Positions 8,601 through 16,892 are shown, counted from the first letter of the stretch. The stretch: 64,000 bases of DNA from Cupriavidus basilensis (GCF_000832305.1 NZ_CP010536.1:62001-126000), one strand, 5' to 3'. The notes: a model not told the origin generated them from the letters alone. Numbers and translations: made by a program.

Positions 8601-9239
8601 TTGTCTTGCACGGAACGTGAATTGAAAGCCAAAAGCGCCCTGGCGGTCGACCCGATCGACGCAAAAGATCAAAGCGACCCGAACGACAAGAAAACGCCTG
8701 CCTCCAGCCTGGGCGTGCGGTTGCGCCATGCGCGCCTGGTGTCGGGCTACACGCTGCTGCAGCTGGCGCAGAAGGCTGGCTGCTCGGAAAGCCTGATCTC
8801 CAAGCTGGAGCGCGGCCTGGCTTCCCCATCGTTCGCCATGTTGCACCGGCTCGCGGTTGCGCTCGACACCAATATCGCCGCGCTGACGAGCGAAGAGAAC
8901 CCCAGCGAAAGTCCTATCAAGCGCCAGGGCGAGCGTCCGGTCATCAAGGCGGGCGGCATCGCGCTGGAGCGCATTGTGCTGGCCAAGCGTGGCGGTTTGC
9001 TGCAGGCCAATATCCACATCGTGTCACCGGGCGAAGCCAGCGATGGGCAGATCGAGCACGTCGGCGAGGAAGTGGGCTATGTGCTTGAAGGCTCGCTTGA
9101 GCTGACGCTGGGCGACATGAGCTACACCGTTGGCGTGGGCGATGCGTTCACGTTCCCGAGCAGCGTGCCGCACGGTTACCGTAACGCCGGCACCGGCGTG
9201 GCGCGGGTGTTGTGGGTCAATTCACCGGCGACCTTCTGA
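8601..9239 (+). CDS. XRE-cupin transcriptional regulator
   Basis: DNA-binding regulator with an N-terminal helix-turn-helix of the XRE/Cro type (LGVRLRHARLVSGYTLLQLA to about residue 95, including SLISKLERGLASPSF) and a C-terminal cupin sensor domain (EEVGYVLEGSLELTLGD, PSSVPHGYRN). Proteins of this layout (PuuR/SutR-like) usually repress or activate adjacent amino-acid or polyamine catabolic genes in response to a small ligand in the cupin. It sits 32 bases after the M20 gene and probably controls the cluster through the palindromes at 909-967. The start is uncertain: TTG 8601 and TTG 8622 are both possible and the first 30 residues are low-complexity. Confidence 0.88.
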   Translation: MSCTERELKAKSALAVDPIDAKDQSDPNDKKTPASSLGVRLRHARLVSGYTLLQLAQKAGCSESLISKLERGLASPSFAMLHRLAVALDTNIAALTSEENPSESPIKRQGERPVIKAGGIALERIVLAKRGGLLQANIHIVSPGEASDGQIEHVGEEVGYVLEGSLELTLGDMSYTVGVGDAFTFPSSVPHGYRNAGTGVARVLWVNSPATF

Positions 9240-9241
9240 TC

Positions 9242-9271
9242 TTGACACCCCCCAACCCCCCATGTTCCAAT
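9242..9271 (+). promoter_or_regulatory. putative promoter for the structured leader
   Basis: A perfect -35 hexamer TTGACA occurs at 9242-9247, directly behind the XRE-cupin stop. The matching -10 region is weak (TTCCAAT around 9265-9271). Initiation would fall near 9278, just upstream of the first paired base of the leader at 9290, which is what a riboswitch promoter would need. Confidence 0.4.
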
Positions 9272-9289
9272 CCGCCCACATTCTGATTT

Positions 9290-9387
9290 GGGTCGACGCC
9301 CAAGCCAACCTGCCTTCCCGGGCAAGGTGGATCGCGAAAGCGGATGTGGCTCCTTGAGGAGCAACCAAACGGGCCATGCGTCGACCC
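9290..9387 (+). promoter_or_regulatory. candidate riboswitch aptamer (class not recognised) in the leader of the ADP-ribosylglycohydrolase gene
   Basis: A perfect 10-bp closing helix pairs GGGTCGACGC (9290-9299) with GCGTCGACCC (9378-9387). Inside it three hairpins can be drawn. P2 is 9305-9314 with 9321-9330 (two single-base bulges, loop TTCCCG). P3 is 9331-9335 with 9340-9345, closed by a GAAA tetraloop. P4 is 9349-9353 with 9358-9362 (loop TTGA). An unpaired AACCAAACGGGCCAT joins P4 back to the closing helix. The last four bases of the closing helix (ACCC, 9384-9387) are also the first four of the terminator stem, so the two folds exclude each other. I cannot match it to a known riboswitch class by eye. 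Confidence 0.6.
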
Positions 9388-9408
9388 TCCTAGCACGGAG
9401 GGTTTTTT
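9384..9408 (+). terminator. intrinsic terminator / SD-sequestering expression platform
   Basis: Stem ACCCTCC (9384-9390) pairs perfectly with GGAGGGT (9397-9403), loop TAGCAC, with U-tract to 9408. The 3' arm GGAGGG (9397-9402) is also an ideal Shine-Dalgarno for TTG at 9407, so the hairpin would block both elongation and initiation. Formation of the upstream closing helix would remove ACCC from the stem and switch expression on. Confidence 0.72.
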
Positions 9409-10531
9409 GTTTTCTGCTTCGGTCATTGATCACGAGATCACACGCAGCCGCTTCCAGGGCTGCCTGCTGGGCGGCGCTGTTGGCGACGCACTGGGCGCTC
9501 CGGTGGAGTTCCTGTCGCTCGCGCAGATCCGCGAGCGCTTCGGCAAGGATGGCATCACCAGCTACGCCCCGGCCTACGGGGGCGTCGGCACCATCACCGA
9601 TGACACGCAGATGACGCTGTTCACGGCGGAGGGCTTGCTGCGGGCGTGGGTGGGCGAGGCGAGCGGGGGCATGGGCAGTGTGCCTGGCGTGGCCTCGCGC
9701 GCTTATCTGCGCTGGTTGCTGACGCAGGGGATCCAGCCGGCGTTTCATCGCGATGTGCTGTCGGACCAGCCGGGATGGCTTTACCAGCAGGCGGCACTGC
9801 ATAGCCGGCGCGCGCCGGGAAACACTTGTTTGTCGGCGCTGGAGGCGATGCTCAAGCTGGGCGAGCCCGCGCGCAACGACAGCAAGGGCTGCGGCGGCGT
9901 GATGCGTGTGGCGCCGGCTGGCCTGTTTGTTTGGCGGCGCGCCGGGCAGCGATCGTCTCAGGATGCCTTTGCCCTGGGAGCGGAGCTGGCTGCGCTTACC
10001 CATGGACATCCAAGCGGATCGCTGACGGGCGGCGTGCTGGCGGTGTTGATCCGCGAGCTGGCCGACGGCGCTGCGCTGCCTGATGCCTTGGCGAGCGCCA
10101 AGGCGTGCTTGTCCGCGCGGCCGGGTCACGAGCAGACGCTGCTGGCGATCCTGCATGCGCAGGCGCTGGCCGACTCCGGCGTGGCCGCAGATGACGCCAT
10201 CGCGCGCCTGGGCGAGGGCTGGGTGGCGGAAGAGGCGTTGGCCATCTCCATTTACTGCGCGCTGGTCGCGCGTGATTTTCGCCACGGGGTTGTGCTGGCG
10301 GTGAATCACGATGGCGACTCGGATTCAACGGGCGCCATCACGGGAAACCTGCTGGGCACGTTGCTTGGCGTGGAGGCGATTCCGCCCGAGTGGCTGGCGC
10401 CTCTGGAGCTGCGTGAAGTGATCACCGAGCTGGCTGACGACCTGAGCGTGTTCCCGGAGTGGAACTTGGGCATCGACCCGGCAGACGAGGCGCTGGTTCA
10501 GCGCATCTGGACGAAGTATCCTGGGCTTTGA
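9407..10531 (+). CDS. ADP-ribosylglycohydrolase family protein (DraG-like)
   Basis: Predicted to hydrolyse ADP-ribose from a protein, nucleic acid or small molecule using a binuclear Mg site. Family motifs are present in order: GCLLGGAVGDALGAPVEF, the metal-binding TDDTQM, GCGGVMRVAP, ALTHGHPSG and the C-terminal NHDGDSDSTGAITGNLLG, which supplies the remaining metal ligands. The frame is open upstream to an ATG at 9344, but that would translate through the structured leader and terminator. TTG 9407, 4 bases after GGAGGG, is therefore preferred and gives 374 residues. No ADP-ribosyltransferase partner (DraT-like) is nearby, so a role in NAD or ADP-ribose salvage or in stress is as likely as DraG-type reversal. 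Confidence 0.87.
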   Translation: MFSASVIDHEITRSRFQGCLLGGAVGDALGAPVEFLSLAQIRERFGKDGITSYAPAYGGVGTITDDTQMTLFTAEGLLRAWVGEASGGMGSVPGVASRAYLRWLLTQGIQPAFHRDVLSDQPGWLYQQAALHSRRAPGNTCLSALEAMLKLGEPARNDSKGCGGVMRVAPAGLFVWRRAGQRSSQDAFALGAELAALTHGHPSGSLTGGVLAVLIRELADGAALPDALASAKACLSARPGHEQTLLAILHAQALADSGVAADDAIARLGEGWVAEEALAISIYCALVARDFRHGVVLAVNHDGDSDSTGAITGNLLGTLLGVEAIPPEWLAPLELREVITELADDLSVFPEWNLGIDPADEALVQRIWTKYPGL

Positions 10532-10589
10532 ATGTTGGGCGCTACGGCGGCGCTGTTTGATAGCAGAGAGCCTACAGCCGATAGCGGGA

Positions 10590-10609
10590 CCGGACATTGC
10601 CTTGTCCGG
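10590..10609 (+). other. hairpin between ADP-ribosylglycohydrolase and DUF445 genes
   Basis: Perfect 7-bp arms CCGGACA and TGTCCGG around a 6-base loop. It lies in the 135-base gap after the ADP-ribosylglycohydrolase stop; there is no U-tract, so termination is only possible, not shown. Confidence 0.35.
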
Positions 10610-10666
10610 AATGCAATCCATGATGGCGCTCCCATCTCCAAGCCCGGCAACGGGGCCCGGTATCCC

Positions 10667-11938
10667 ATGCATCAGGAAGAAGAACTCAGGGTCGCAAAGC
10701 GCAAGGCATTGGCCTTGCTGCTGTTCGCGTTTGCCGTTTTCGTCACCACGGTCCTGCTGCCGCGCGCGCCTTTGACGGATGGCGTGCGGGCGGCGGCGGA
10801 GGCGGCGCTGGTTGGCGGGCTGGCGGACTGGTTTGCCGTGGCGGCGCTGTTCCGGCGGATTCCGTTGCCGGGCTTTGCGCGCCACACCAACATCATCATC
10901 CGCAAGCGCGACGATATCGCGGATGGCCTTGCGGTGTTCGTGAAGGAGAAGTTCCTGGACGTGCAGTCCGTGGTTGCGCTGATCGAGCGGCACAATCCGG
11001 CGCTGGTGGTCACCCGCTGGCTGGAGTCGCCCGCCAACGCGCGGCAGATCGGTGATGTGGTGGTGAAGCTCGCGAGCGGCATGCTGGATGTGATGGATGA
11101 GCGCAATATCCAGTCGCTGCTGAAGCGGGCGGTGGATACGATGATCGACAAGGTCGATCTGTCGGAGTCCGCGGCGGCCATCCTCGACAGCCTGACCGCG
11201 AACGATCGGCACCAGGCGCTGCTCGATGAGACCATCGCGCAGTTGATCGCCCTGCTCAACGAGCCCCCGGCCCGTGCTTTTATCTCGGAGCGGATCGTGG
11301 CGTGGCTGAAGAGCGATCACCCCAGGAAGGAGCGGCTGCTTCCCACCGAGTGGATCGGGAGCAATGGCGCTGACATGATTTCCGCGGCGCTGAGCCGTGT
11401 GCTGACCCAGATCGAGGGCGATGCCGATCACGCGCTGCGCAAGCGCTTCGATGCGGCCGTGCGGCGTTTGATTCAACGGCTGAAGGACGATGCCACATTC
11501 CACGCCAAGGCCGAGGCGCTGAAGGCGCACCTGAAGCAGGATGGGACGCTGAACGCCTATGTCGGCGGGCTTTGGGCCGAGTGGCGCGATGGGTTCAAGC
11601 GCGACCTGGCGCGCGAGGATTCCGCCACGCACCGCAAGGTGGCGGCGGCGGGCCAGTGGATCGGCGCGGAGCTGGCGCGCAACGCGTCCCTGCGCGCATC
11701 GCTCAACGATCACCTGCGCGATGCGGCGCGCAACATGGCGCCGGACTTTGCGGAGTTCATCACGCGGCATATCAGCAGCACCATCCGCAGCTGGGATGCG
11801 CGCGACATGTCCAGGCAGATCGAGCTGAACGTGGGCAAGGACCTGCAGTACATCCGCATGAACGGCACGGTGGTCGGCGGGCTGATCGGCGCGGCGCTGT
11901 ACCTGATCGCGCAGCTGCCGGCGTGGCTCGCCCGCTAG
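10667..11938 (+). CDS. DUF445 family inner-membrane protein (YjiN-like)
   Basis: Function unknown. The 423-residue protein has an N-terminal membrane segment (LALLLFAFAVFVTTVLLP), then the conserved DUF445 stretch GLADWFAVAALFRRIPLPG and NIIIRKRDDIADGLAVFVKE, a long helical middle region, and a C-terminal hydrophobic anchor (VVGGLIGAALYLIAQLP). This layout suggests an elongated helical domain held at the membrane by both ends. ATG 10667 is chosen because homologous sequence begins just after it; the frame is open further upstream. No partner gene is evident. Confidence 0.85.
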   Translation: MHQEEELRVAKRKALALLLFAFAVFVTTVLLPRAPLTDGVRAAAEAALVGGLADWFAVAALFRRIPLPGFARHTNIIIRKRDDIADGLAVFVKEKFLDVQSVVALIERHNPALVVTRWLESPANARQIGDVVVKLASGMLDVMDERNIQSLLKRAVDTMIDKVDLSESAAAILDSLTANDRHQALLDETIAQLIALLNEPPARAFISERIVAWLKSDHPRKERLLPTEWIGSNGADMISAALSRVLTQIEGDADHALRKRFDAAVRRLIQRLKDDATFHAKAEALKAHLKQDGTLNAYVGGLWAEWRDGFKRDLAREDSATHRKVAAAGQWIGAELARNASLRASLNDHLRDAARNMAPDFAEFITRHISSTIRSWDARDMSRQIELNVGKDLQYIRMNGTVVGGLIGAALYLIAQLPAWLAR

Positions 11939-12031
11939 GCCTTAGTTTTGCCTTGCCAGCCAGAACCTGTCAGGGCCGCTTGCAATCGTGGTTCAATAGG
12001 CCCGGTACTTATTTTTTTGCAGTGAACCATC

Positions 12032-12367
12032 ATGACCCTGATCGACATCAAGACGCTCCAGCAAGCGGCCGCCGCATTTGGCGAGGCCCGTGGCTGGGGC
12101 AAGTATCACAGCCCCAAGAACCTGGCCATGGCGCTGAGCGTGGAAGTGGCCGAACTGGTCGAGATCTTCCAGTGGAAGACGGAGGAGGAGGCGCGCGGCA
12201 TCATGTCCACGGACGAGCGCGCGCACGTGGAGCAGGAGCTGGCGGACATCACGATCTACCTGGCGCAGTTGCTGACCGCGCTCGATGTTGACCTGAACGC
12301 GGCAGTGAAGGCCAAGATGGAGATGAATGCGGTGAAGTACCCGGCGAAGACGGGCGGCACGGATTGA
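12032..12367 (+). CDS. MazG-like nucleotide pyrophosphohydrolase
   Basis: Small cytoplasmic all-helical NTP pyrophosphohydrolase (111 residues) of the MazG/RS21-C6 group, expected to hydrolyse non-canonical or excess (d)NTPs to the monophosphate. The Mg-binding acidic motif is split between EVAELVEIFQW and ERAHVEQELADITIYL, giving the E-x-x-E and E-x-x-D pairs of the family. It stands alone between DUF445 and the M81 gene. The small size points to a housekeeping iMazG/dCTPase-like enzyme, not full MazG with tandem domains. Confidence 0.88.
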   Translation: MTLIDIKTLQQAAAAFGEARGWGKYHSPKNLAMALSVEVAELVEIFQWKTEEEARGIMSTDERAHVEQELADITIYLAQLLTALDVDLNAAVKAKMEMNAVKYPAKTGGTD

Positions 12368-12620
12368 GGTGGGGGGCGCCAGGGCAGCGGCGCCAGGGCC
12401 GTGGCGCCGCCCGGGAGGCCTTCTGCCCGCCACGCGCCGCGCGATGCAATTCCGGTCCCCCTCTTTCTCACCGTTCCATCCCGGGCCACATGCCGGTAGA
12501 CTTTGGTCGTTGCATCGGGGCCATGCCAGTCATTGGCCGCCGATGCCGCATCGCTGGTCCCCATCCCCCGTTCCGGCCGGACATTCCCGGCCGCTTCCAT
12601 GCTGGAGCCCCCGCACCGCC

Positions 12621-14102
12621 ATGAAGATCCTGATCGCACGACTGAACCACGAAACCAATACCTTCTCGCCGGTGGCGACGCCGCTGTCGTCCTTTCAGCC
12701 GCAATACGGCGAGGACGCGTATCGGGCGAGCAAGGGCACGCGCACGGCCATCGGTGCCTTTATCGACCTGGCCGAGGCGGCCGGCGCGGAGCTGGTGGTG
12801 CCGGTCACGGCCAGCGCCAACCCGAGCGGGCGCGTGGCGGCCGATGCGTATGCGGCCTTGTGCGATGCCATCGTGTCGGCAGCGCCCGGGTGCGATGCCG
12901 TGATGCTCGACCTGCACGGCGCCATGGTCGCGCAGAACAGCGACGACGGCGAGGGTGAGCTGCTGGCGCGCCTGCGCGAAGTGCTGCCGCACGCGCCGAT
13001 TGCCGTTGCGCTGGACCTGCACGGCAACGTGACGCAGGCCATGATCGATCACGCGGATATCGCGGTCAGCTTCAAGACCTATCCGCACGTGGACATGTAC
13101 GAGACCGGCGAGCACGCCGGCCGCCTGCTGATGCGCATGCTCGAGCAAAAGGCGCGGCCCGCGCTGGCCTGGCGGCGCCTGCCGATGGTCACGCACACAC
13201 TGCGCAGCAATACCGGCGAAGGCGCGATGCAGCGCGCGGTGGCGGCGGCCAGGCAGGCCGAGGCCGACGGCATGCTGGCGGTGTCGGTGCTGGCCGGCTT
13301 CGGGCTGGCGGATATCGCGGCGCCTTGCCTGAGCGTGCTGGTGGTGGCCGACGGCGGCCAGGCCGCGGCGCAGGCAGCGGCCGACAAGCTTGCCGCGCAG
13401 ATCTGGGCGGAGCGCGCGGGCTTTGTCTATGAGAGCGAGCCGCTGGCTGAATCGATTGCGCGCGCCGCGCAGCTGGCCGCGCAGGGCGGCAGCGGGCCGG
13501 TGCTGTTGCTGGACCATGGCGACAACTGCATGTCGGGCGGCACCTGCGACGATATGCAGGTCCTGCGCGAAGCCTTGCGGCAGGGATTGTCCGGCATCGC
13601 CGTGGGGCCGGTATGCGACCCGCAGGCCGTAGCCGCGATGATCGAGGCCGGCGTGGATGCCAGCGTGACGCTGCCGGTGGGCAACAAGGTGCCGCTGACC
13701 CAGCTTGGCATCTTCCCGACGCCGCTGACCCTGACCGGCCGGGTGGCCGCCATCAGCAATGGCGAATACGTGATCAGCGGCCCGACCTACACCGGCGCGC
13801 GCATTCGCATGGGCCGCACCGTGCTGCTCGATATCGGCGCGGCGCGGGTGGTGGTGACTGAGACCCCGCAGGAGCACTGGGACCTGGGCATCTTTACCCA
13901 TATTGGCGTGGATCCCTTGGCGCAGCGTTTCCTGTTGCTGAAGTCGCGCATGTACTGCCGGCCGGTGTTCGTGCCGATCGCAAAGGCGGTGGTGGAGTGC
14001 GATGGCGGTGGCGTGACGAGTTCGCGCTACGCGCAGTTCCCGTTTGCGCGTCTGACGCGGCCGGTGTATCCGCTGGAGGCGGACGTGACCTTGGGCGCGT
14101 AG
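12621..14102 (+). CDS. M81 family metallopeptidase (MlrC / microcystinase C-like)
   Basis: Zn-dependent hydrolase of peptidase family M81, whose founding member degrades the linear peptide left after microcystin opening. The N-terminal DUF1485 domain starts KILIARLNHETNTFSPV and contains DLHGAMVAQ, ALDLHGNVTQAMIDHADI and FKTYPHVDMYETGEHAG with the probable Zn ligands; the C-terminal MlrC domain includes LLLDHGDNCMSGGTCDD and FTHIGVDPLAQRFLLLKSRM. The 493-residue length is normal. Homologues commonly sit beside transporters and clearly have other substrates. Here it converges, 17 bases apart, on the GntR gene for an amino-acid ABC importer, suggesting an amino-acid-like amide as substrate. Confidence 0.9.
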   Translation: MKILIARLNHETNTFSPVATPLSSFQPQYGEDAYRASKGTRTAIGAFIDLAEAAGAELVVPVTASANPSGRVAADAYAALCDAIVSAAPGCDAVMLDLHGAMVAQNSDDGEGELLARLREVLPHAPIAVALDLHGNVTQAMIDHADIAVSFKTYPHVDMYETGEHAGRLLMRMLEQKARPALAWRRLPMVTHTLRSNTGEGAMQRAVAAARQAEADGMLAVSVLAGFGLADIAAPCLSVLVVADGGQAAAQAAADKLAAQIWAERAGFVYESEPLAESIARAAQLAAQGGSGPVLLLDHGDNCMSGGTCDDMQVLREALRQGLSGIAVGPVCDPQAVAAMIEAGVDASVTLPVGNKVPLTQLGIFPTPLTLTGRVAAISNGEYVISGPTYTGARIRMGRTVLLDIGAARVVVTETPQEHWDLGIFTHIGVDPLAQRFLLLKSRMYCRPVFVPIAKAVVECDGGGVTSSRYAQFPFARLTRPVYPLEADVTLGA

Positions 14103-14119
14103 CTGGCCGCCCGACCTGC

Positions 14120-15265
14120 TCACGCGATATACGAAACCTCGGGCAGCGCGAACGTCTCGCGCACCAGTTCCGCGCGCCGGGTCACTTTCTCGCAGGATAG
14201 TTCCAGATGGTCGCGCAGCAGGCCGGCGGCCTTGCGCGGCGCGCCATCGGCGGCTGCCTGCAGCACGGCGATGTGCTCGGACATGAAGGGGTCCGCTTCC
14301 GGCATCGGCGTGGATACACCCAGCACGTGCTTGCTCAGCGTGAGGATGCAGCGTGTGCGCTGCAGGCTGCCGAGCAATTCCTTGTTGGGGCACTGCGAGA
14401 GCAGCTGCACGTGCAGGTCATGCTCCAGGTTGTCCATGGCAGTGCGGCTGACCTTGGGGTAGACGCGCTGTGCCTTGTGCAGGTCGCCGATCATCCGCTC
14501 GATCTCCACGCGATCTGCATGACCGATGGCGGCGCGCAGCGCGGCGGGTTCGACCAATGAGCGCAGTTCGTAAAGATCATGGATGCGCTTGGCGTCCAGC
14601 GCCGTGATGACCCAGCGCAGGCGCTCGTCCTTCTCCAGGATGCCCAAGCTCTCCAGGCGCAACAATACGTCGCGCACCACGGTGCGGCCCACATTGAAGT
14701 GGCGGGCCAGTTCGATCTCGTTGACGCGATAACGGCCGAACACCGACAGGTGCACCAGGTCGCGCTCCACTTCGTCGTAGATCACTTCCCAGCCCAGCGT
14801 CTTGCGCGCGACATCCGGTTCGCGGTCCACGCCCAGCATGGCTGGGTCCAGCGCAATGCGCCGGGGCGCGGTGCCCGCGGGCCCTGCGACGAAGCCGCGC
14901 CCTTCGAAGCGGCTGACCACGCCATCGGCTTCCAGCTCGCGCAGGGCCTGGCGCACCGGCGAGCGGGTGGAGCGCAGGATCTCGGCCAGATGCCCCTCCA
15001 GCAATACCGTGCCCTGCTCAAGCGAGCCTTCCACGATGGCCTTGCGCAGCAGATCGACGATGACGGCGTAGATCGGCGCGTGCCGTTGCGCCTCGTCGGC
15101 ATCTTGCGTCAGTGCGAAGGGGGCGGTGCGCTTGTCTTGTCGCGCGGCCGTCGATGGACTCGGCACGTTGTCTCCGGATCGGTTGGCGGGTTTGGGTGGC
15201 GTTGGGTGCTGCGTCAGGCGCGTCGCTCGCGGAGTCGGCATGGTGCCAGGGATCGGGCGGCGCAT
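14120..15265 (-). CDS. GntR/FadR-type regulator with two winged-helix domains and an FCD ligand domain
   Basis: About 381 residues, much longer than the usual 230-260 for FCD-type GntR proteins. After about 60 disordered residues there is a GntR winged helix (PIYAVIVDLLRKAIVEGSL to FEGRGFVAGP) and then a second, diverged one (VIYDEVERDLVHLSVFGRYR, RHFNVGRTVVRDVLLRLESL). A C-terminal FCD domain follows, with metal-binding histidines in EHDLHVQLLSQ, SEHIAVLQAA and LRDHLELS. It is divergent from the amino-acid ABC operon and the 22-bp palindrome lies between them. The start is uncertain: ATG 15265 or ATG 15241, neither with a good Shine-Dalgarno. Confidence 0.85.
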   Translation of the reverse strand: MRRPIPGTMPTPRATRLTQHPTPPKPANRSGDNVPSPSTAARQDKRTAPFALTQDADEAQRHAPIYAVIVDLLRKAIVEGSLEQGTVLLEGHLAEILRSTRSPVRQALRELEADGVVSRFEGRGFVAGPAGTAPRRIALDPAMLGVDREPDVARKTLGWEVIYDEVERDLVHLSVFGRYRVNEIELARHFNVGRTVVRDVLLRLESLGILEKDERLRWVITALDAKRIHDLYELRSLVEPAALRAAIGHADRVEIERMIGDLHKAQRVYPKVSRTAMDNLEHDLHVQLLSQCPNKELLGSLQRTRCILTLSKHVLGVSTPMPEADPFMSEHIAVLQAAADGAPRKAAGLLRDHLELSCEKVTRRAELVRETFALPEVSYIA

Positions 15266-15296
15266 GAACACATGATACACGGGTATTTCCGCATAT

Positions 15297-15318
15297 TGAC
15301 GATTGCCGGCAATCGTCA
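15297..15318. promoter_or_regulatory. 22-bp perfect palindrome, probable operator
   Basis: TGACGATTGCC is followed directly by its exact reverse complement GGCAATCGTCA. It lies between the divergent GntR gene and the ABC permease operon, 32 bases upstream of the GntR start and 120 bases before the permease. Length and symmetry fit a GntR-dimer operator controlling both directions. Confidence 0.7.
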
Positions 15319-15437
15319 TATATTTCGGTCCATGCCGGTGCAAAGCCGCATCGAGACGAGAACAAGACACCGAGACAGGGTGGCGGCCAAGCCGGCGCTG
15401 CCCGCGAAAGAGCAAAAGCGCAAAAGGGCACATCCCC

Positions 15438-16121
15438 ATGGACTACCAGTTCGATTTCAGCTTCCTGGGCGCCAACTGGCGCGAACTGCTCGACGGGGCA
15501 TGGTTGACCCTGCGCATGTCTGTTGCGACCATCGTGCTTGGCTTTGTGCTGGGCACGGCGCTGGCGGTGGTGCGCACGCAAGGCCCGGCCTGGGCGCGCC
15601 GCTGCGTCACGGGATATGTGGATGTGATTCGCAATACGCCGCTGGTGATCCAGGCGTTCTGGCTGTTCTTCGGGCTGGCGGCGGTGCATGTGCGCGTGCC
15701 GGCGATGGCGGCGGCGGTGCTGGCGCTGGTGGTCAACGTATCGGCCTATACCACGGAGATCGTGCGCGCGGGCATCGAGTCGGTGCCGCGCGGCCAGCTG
15801 GAGGCGGCGTCGTGCCTGGGTCTGTCGCGCGGGCAGGTGCTGCGCCTGGTGGTGCTGCCGCAGGCGGTGGAGCGCATGTACCCGGCGCTGATCAGCCAGT
15901 TCGTGCTGATGATGCTGGCCACCTCGATCATGTCGCAGATCTCGGCGGAAGAACTCACCGCCGTGGGCTATCGCATCCAGTCGGAGACCTTCCGCGGTTT
16001 TGAGATCTACATCGTCATCGCCGTGGTCTACCTGCTGCTGTCGTGGCTGTTGCGGCTATCGATGGCGGGCGTGGGTGCCATTGCTTTCACGCGCCGCCGG
16101 CGCCTGAAGACGGCGCTCTGA
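15438..16121 (+). CDS. polar amino acid ABC transporter permease (HisM/GlnP family)
   Basis: Inner-membrane subunit of a PAAT-family importer, 227 residues with about five membrane helices. The N-terminal DGAWLTLRMSVATIVLGFVL is the HEQRo-family start and the ATPase-coupling EAA-type loop reads GQLEAASCLGLSRGQVLRLV. ATG 15438 replaces an upstream open stretch that lacks homology. First gene of the four-gene importer controlled by the divergent GntR. Confidence 0.92.
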   Translation: MDYQFDFSFLGANWRELLDGAWLTLRMSVATIVLGFVLGTALAVVRTQGPAWARRCVTGYVDVIRNTPLVIQAFWLFFGLAAVHVRVPAMAAAVLALVVNVSAYTTEIVRAGIESVPRGQLEAASCLGLSRGQVLRLVVLPQAVERMYPALISQFVLMMLATSIMSQISAEELTAVGYRIQSETFRGFEIYIVIAVVYLLLSWLLRLSMAGVGAIAFTRRRRLKTAL

Positions 16122-16131
16122 TTCCTTCCCT

Positions 16132-16155
16132 CCCTCCTTCCCTCCTTCCTTCTAC
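16132..16155 (+). repeat. CCTT-type simple-sequence tract between two permease genes
   Basis: An almost pure pyrimidine run of TTCC/TCCC units fills the gap between the two permease genes. It can change length by slippage and leaves the second permease without an obvious Shine-Dalgarno close by. Confidence 0.5.
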
Positions 16156-16176
16156 TTCGACGCGGAGCCAAGCATC

Positions 16177-16821
16177 ATGTCCAGCCTTTCCCTGGATCAA
16201 GTCTTGTTTATCCTGCGCGGCGCCGGCTGGACCCTGTTGCTGTCGGCCATGGGCTTTATCGGCGGCGCGCTGGCGGGCCTGCCGCTGGCACTGGCACGCA
16301 GCCGCGGCGGGCGCGTGCTGCGCACGGTCACCGGCGCCTTCGTGCAACTGGTGCAGGGCGTGCCGCTGCCGGTGATCATGTTCGTGGTGTATTTCGGCAT
16401 CAGCGTGGGCGGCTTCGAGCTGCCCGCGCTGGTGGCCGCCGGCATTGCCATGACGGCGTATTCCTGCGCCTACCTAGCCGAGATCTGGAAGGGCTGCATC
16501 CAGGCCGTGCCGCGCACACAGTGGGAGGCGGCCGAGTGCCTGGCGCTCACGCCGCTGCAGCGTGTGGTGCACGTGATCCTGCCGCAGGCCGCGCGTATCG
16601 CGGTGGCGCCCACGGTGGGCTTCCTGGTGCAGATCGTGAAGAACTCCTCGTACGCGGTGGTGATCGGCTTCTTCGACCTGACCTATTCGGCACGGGTGGT
16701 GAACAACTCCACCTTTGAGCCCTTCGTGGTGTTTTCCATCGCGGCGGTGCTGTATTTCGCCATCTGCTATCCGCTGTCGACGCTGTCGTACAAGCTGGAG
16801 CGCCGCTTCAAGCGGGGTTGA
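16177..16821 (+). CDS. polar amino acid ABC transporter permease (second subunit)
   Basis: Partner membrane subunit, 214 residues. It begins with a helix resembling that of the first permease (LRGAGWTLLLSAMGFIGGAL), and the coupling loop is TQWEAAECLALTPLQRVVHV. NSSYAVVIGFFDLTYSARV is the typical segment of the GlnP/HisQ type. It should form a heterodimer with the preceding permease and bind the ATPase encoded next. Confidence 0.92.
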   Translation: MSSLSLDQVLFILRGAGWTLLLSAMGFIGGALAGLPLALARSRGGRVLRTVTGAFVQLVQGVPLPVIMFVVYFGISVGGFELPALVAAGIAMTAYSCAYLAEIWKGCIQAVPRTQWEAAECLALTPLQRVVHVILPQAARIAVAPTVGFLVQIVKNSSYAVVIGFFDLTYSARVVNNSTFEPFVVFSIAAVLYFAICYPLSTLSYKLERRFKRG

Positions 16822-16892
16822 AAGCGGGCATGAAAGCGCGCATGAAGGCGGACCCGAATCAGCGAGAACCAAAAGACATCATGGAGACAAGC

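Noticed and set aside
9344..9406. Upstream extension of the ADP-ribosylglycohydrolase frame from ATG 9344
   Set aside because: It would translate through two hairpins and an intrinsic terminator, has no family homology and no Shine-Dalgarno; TTG 9407 behind GGAGGG fits better.
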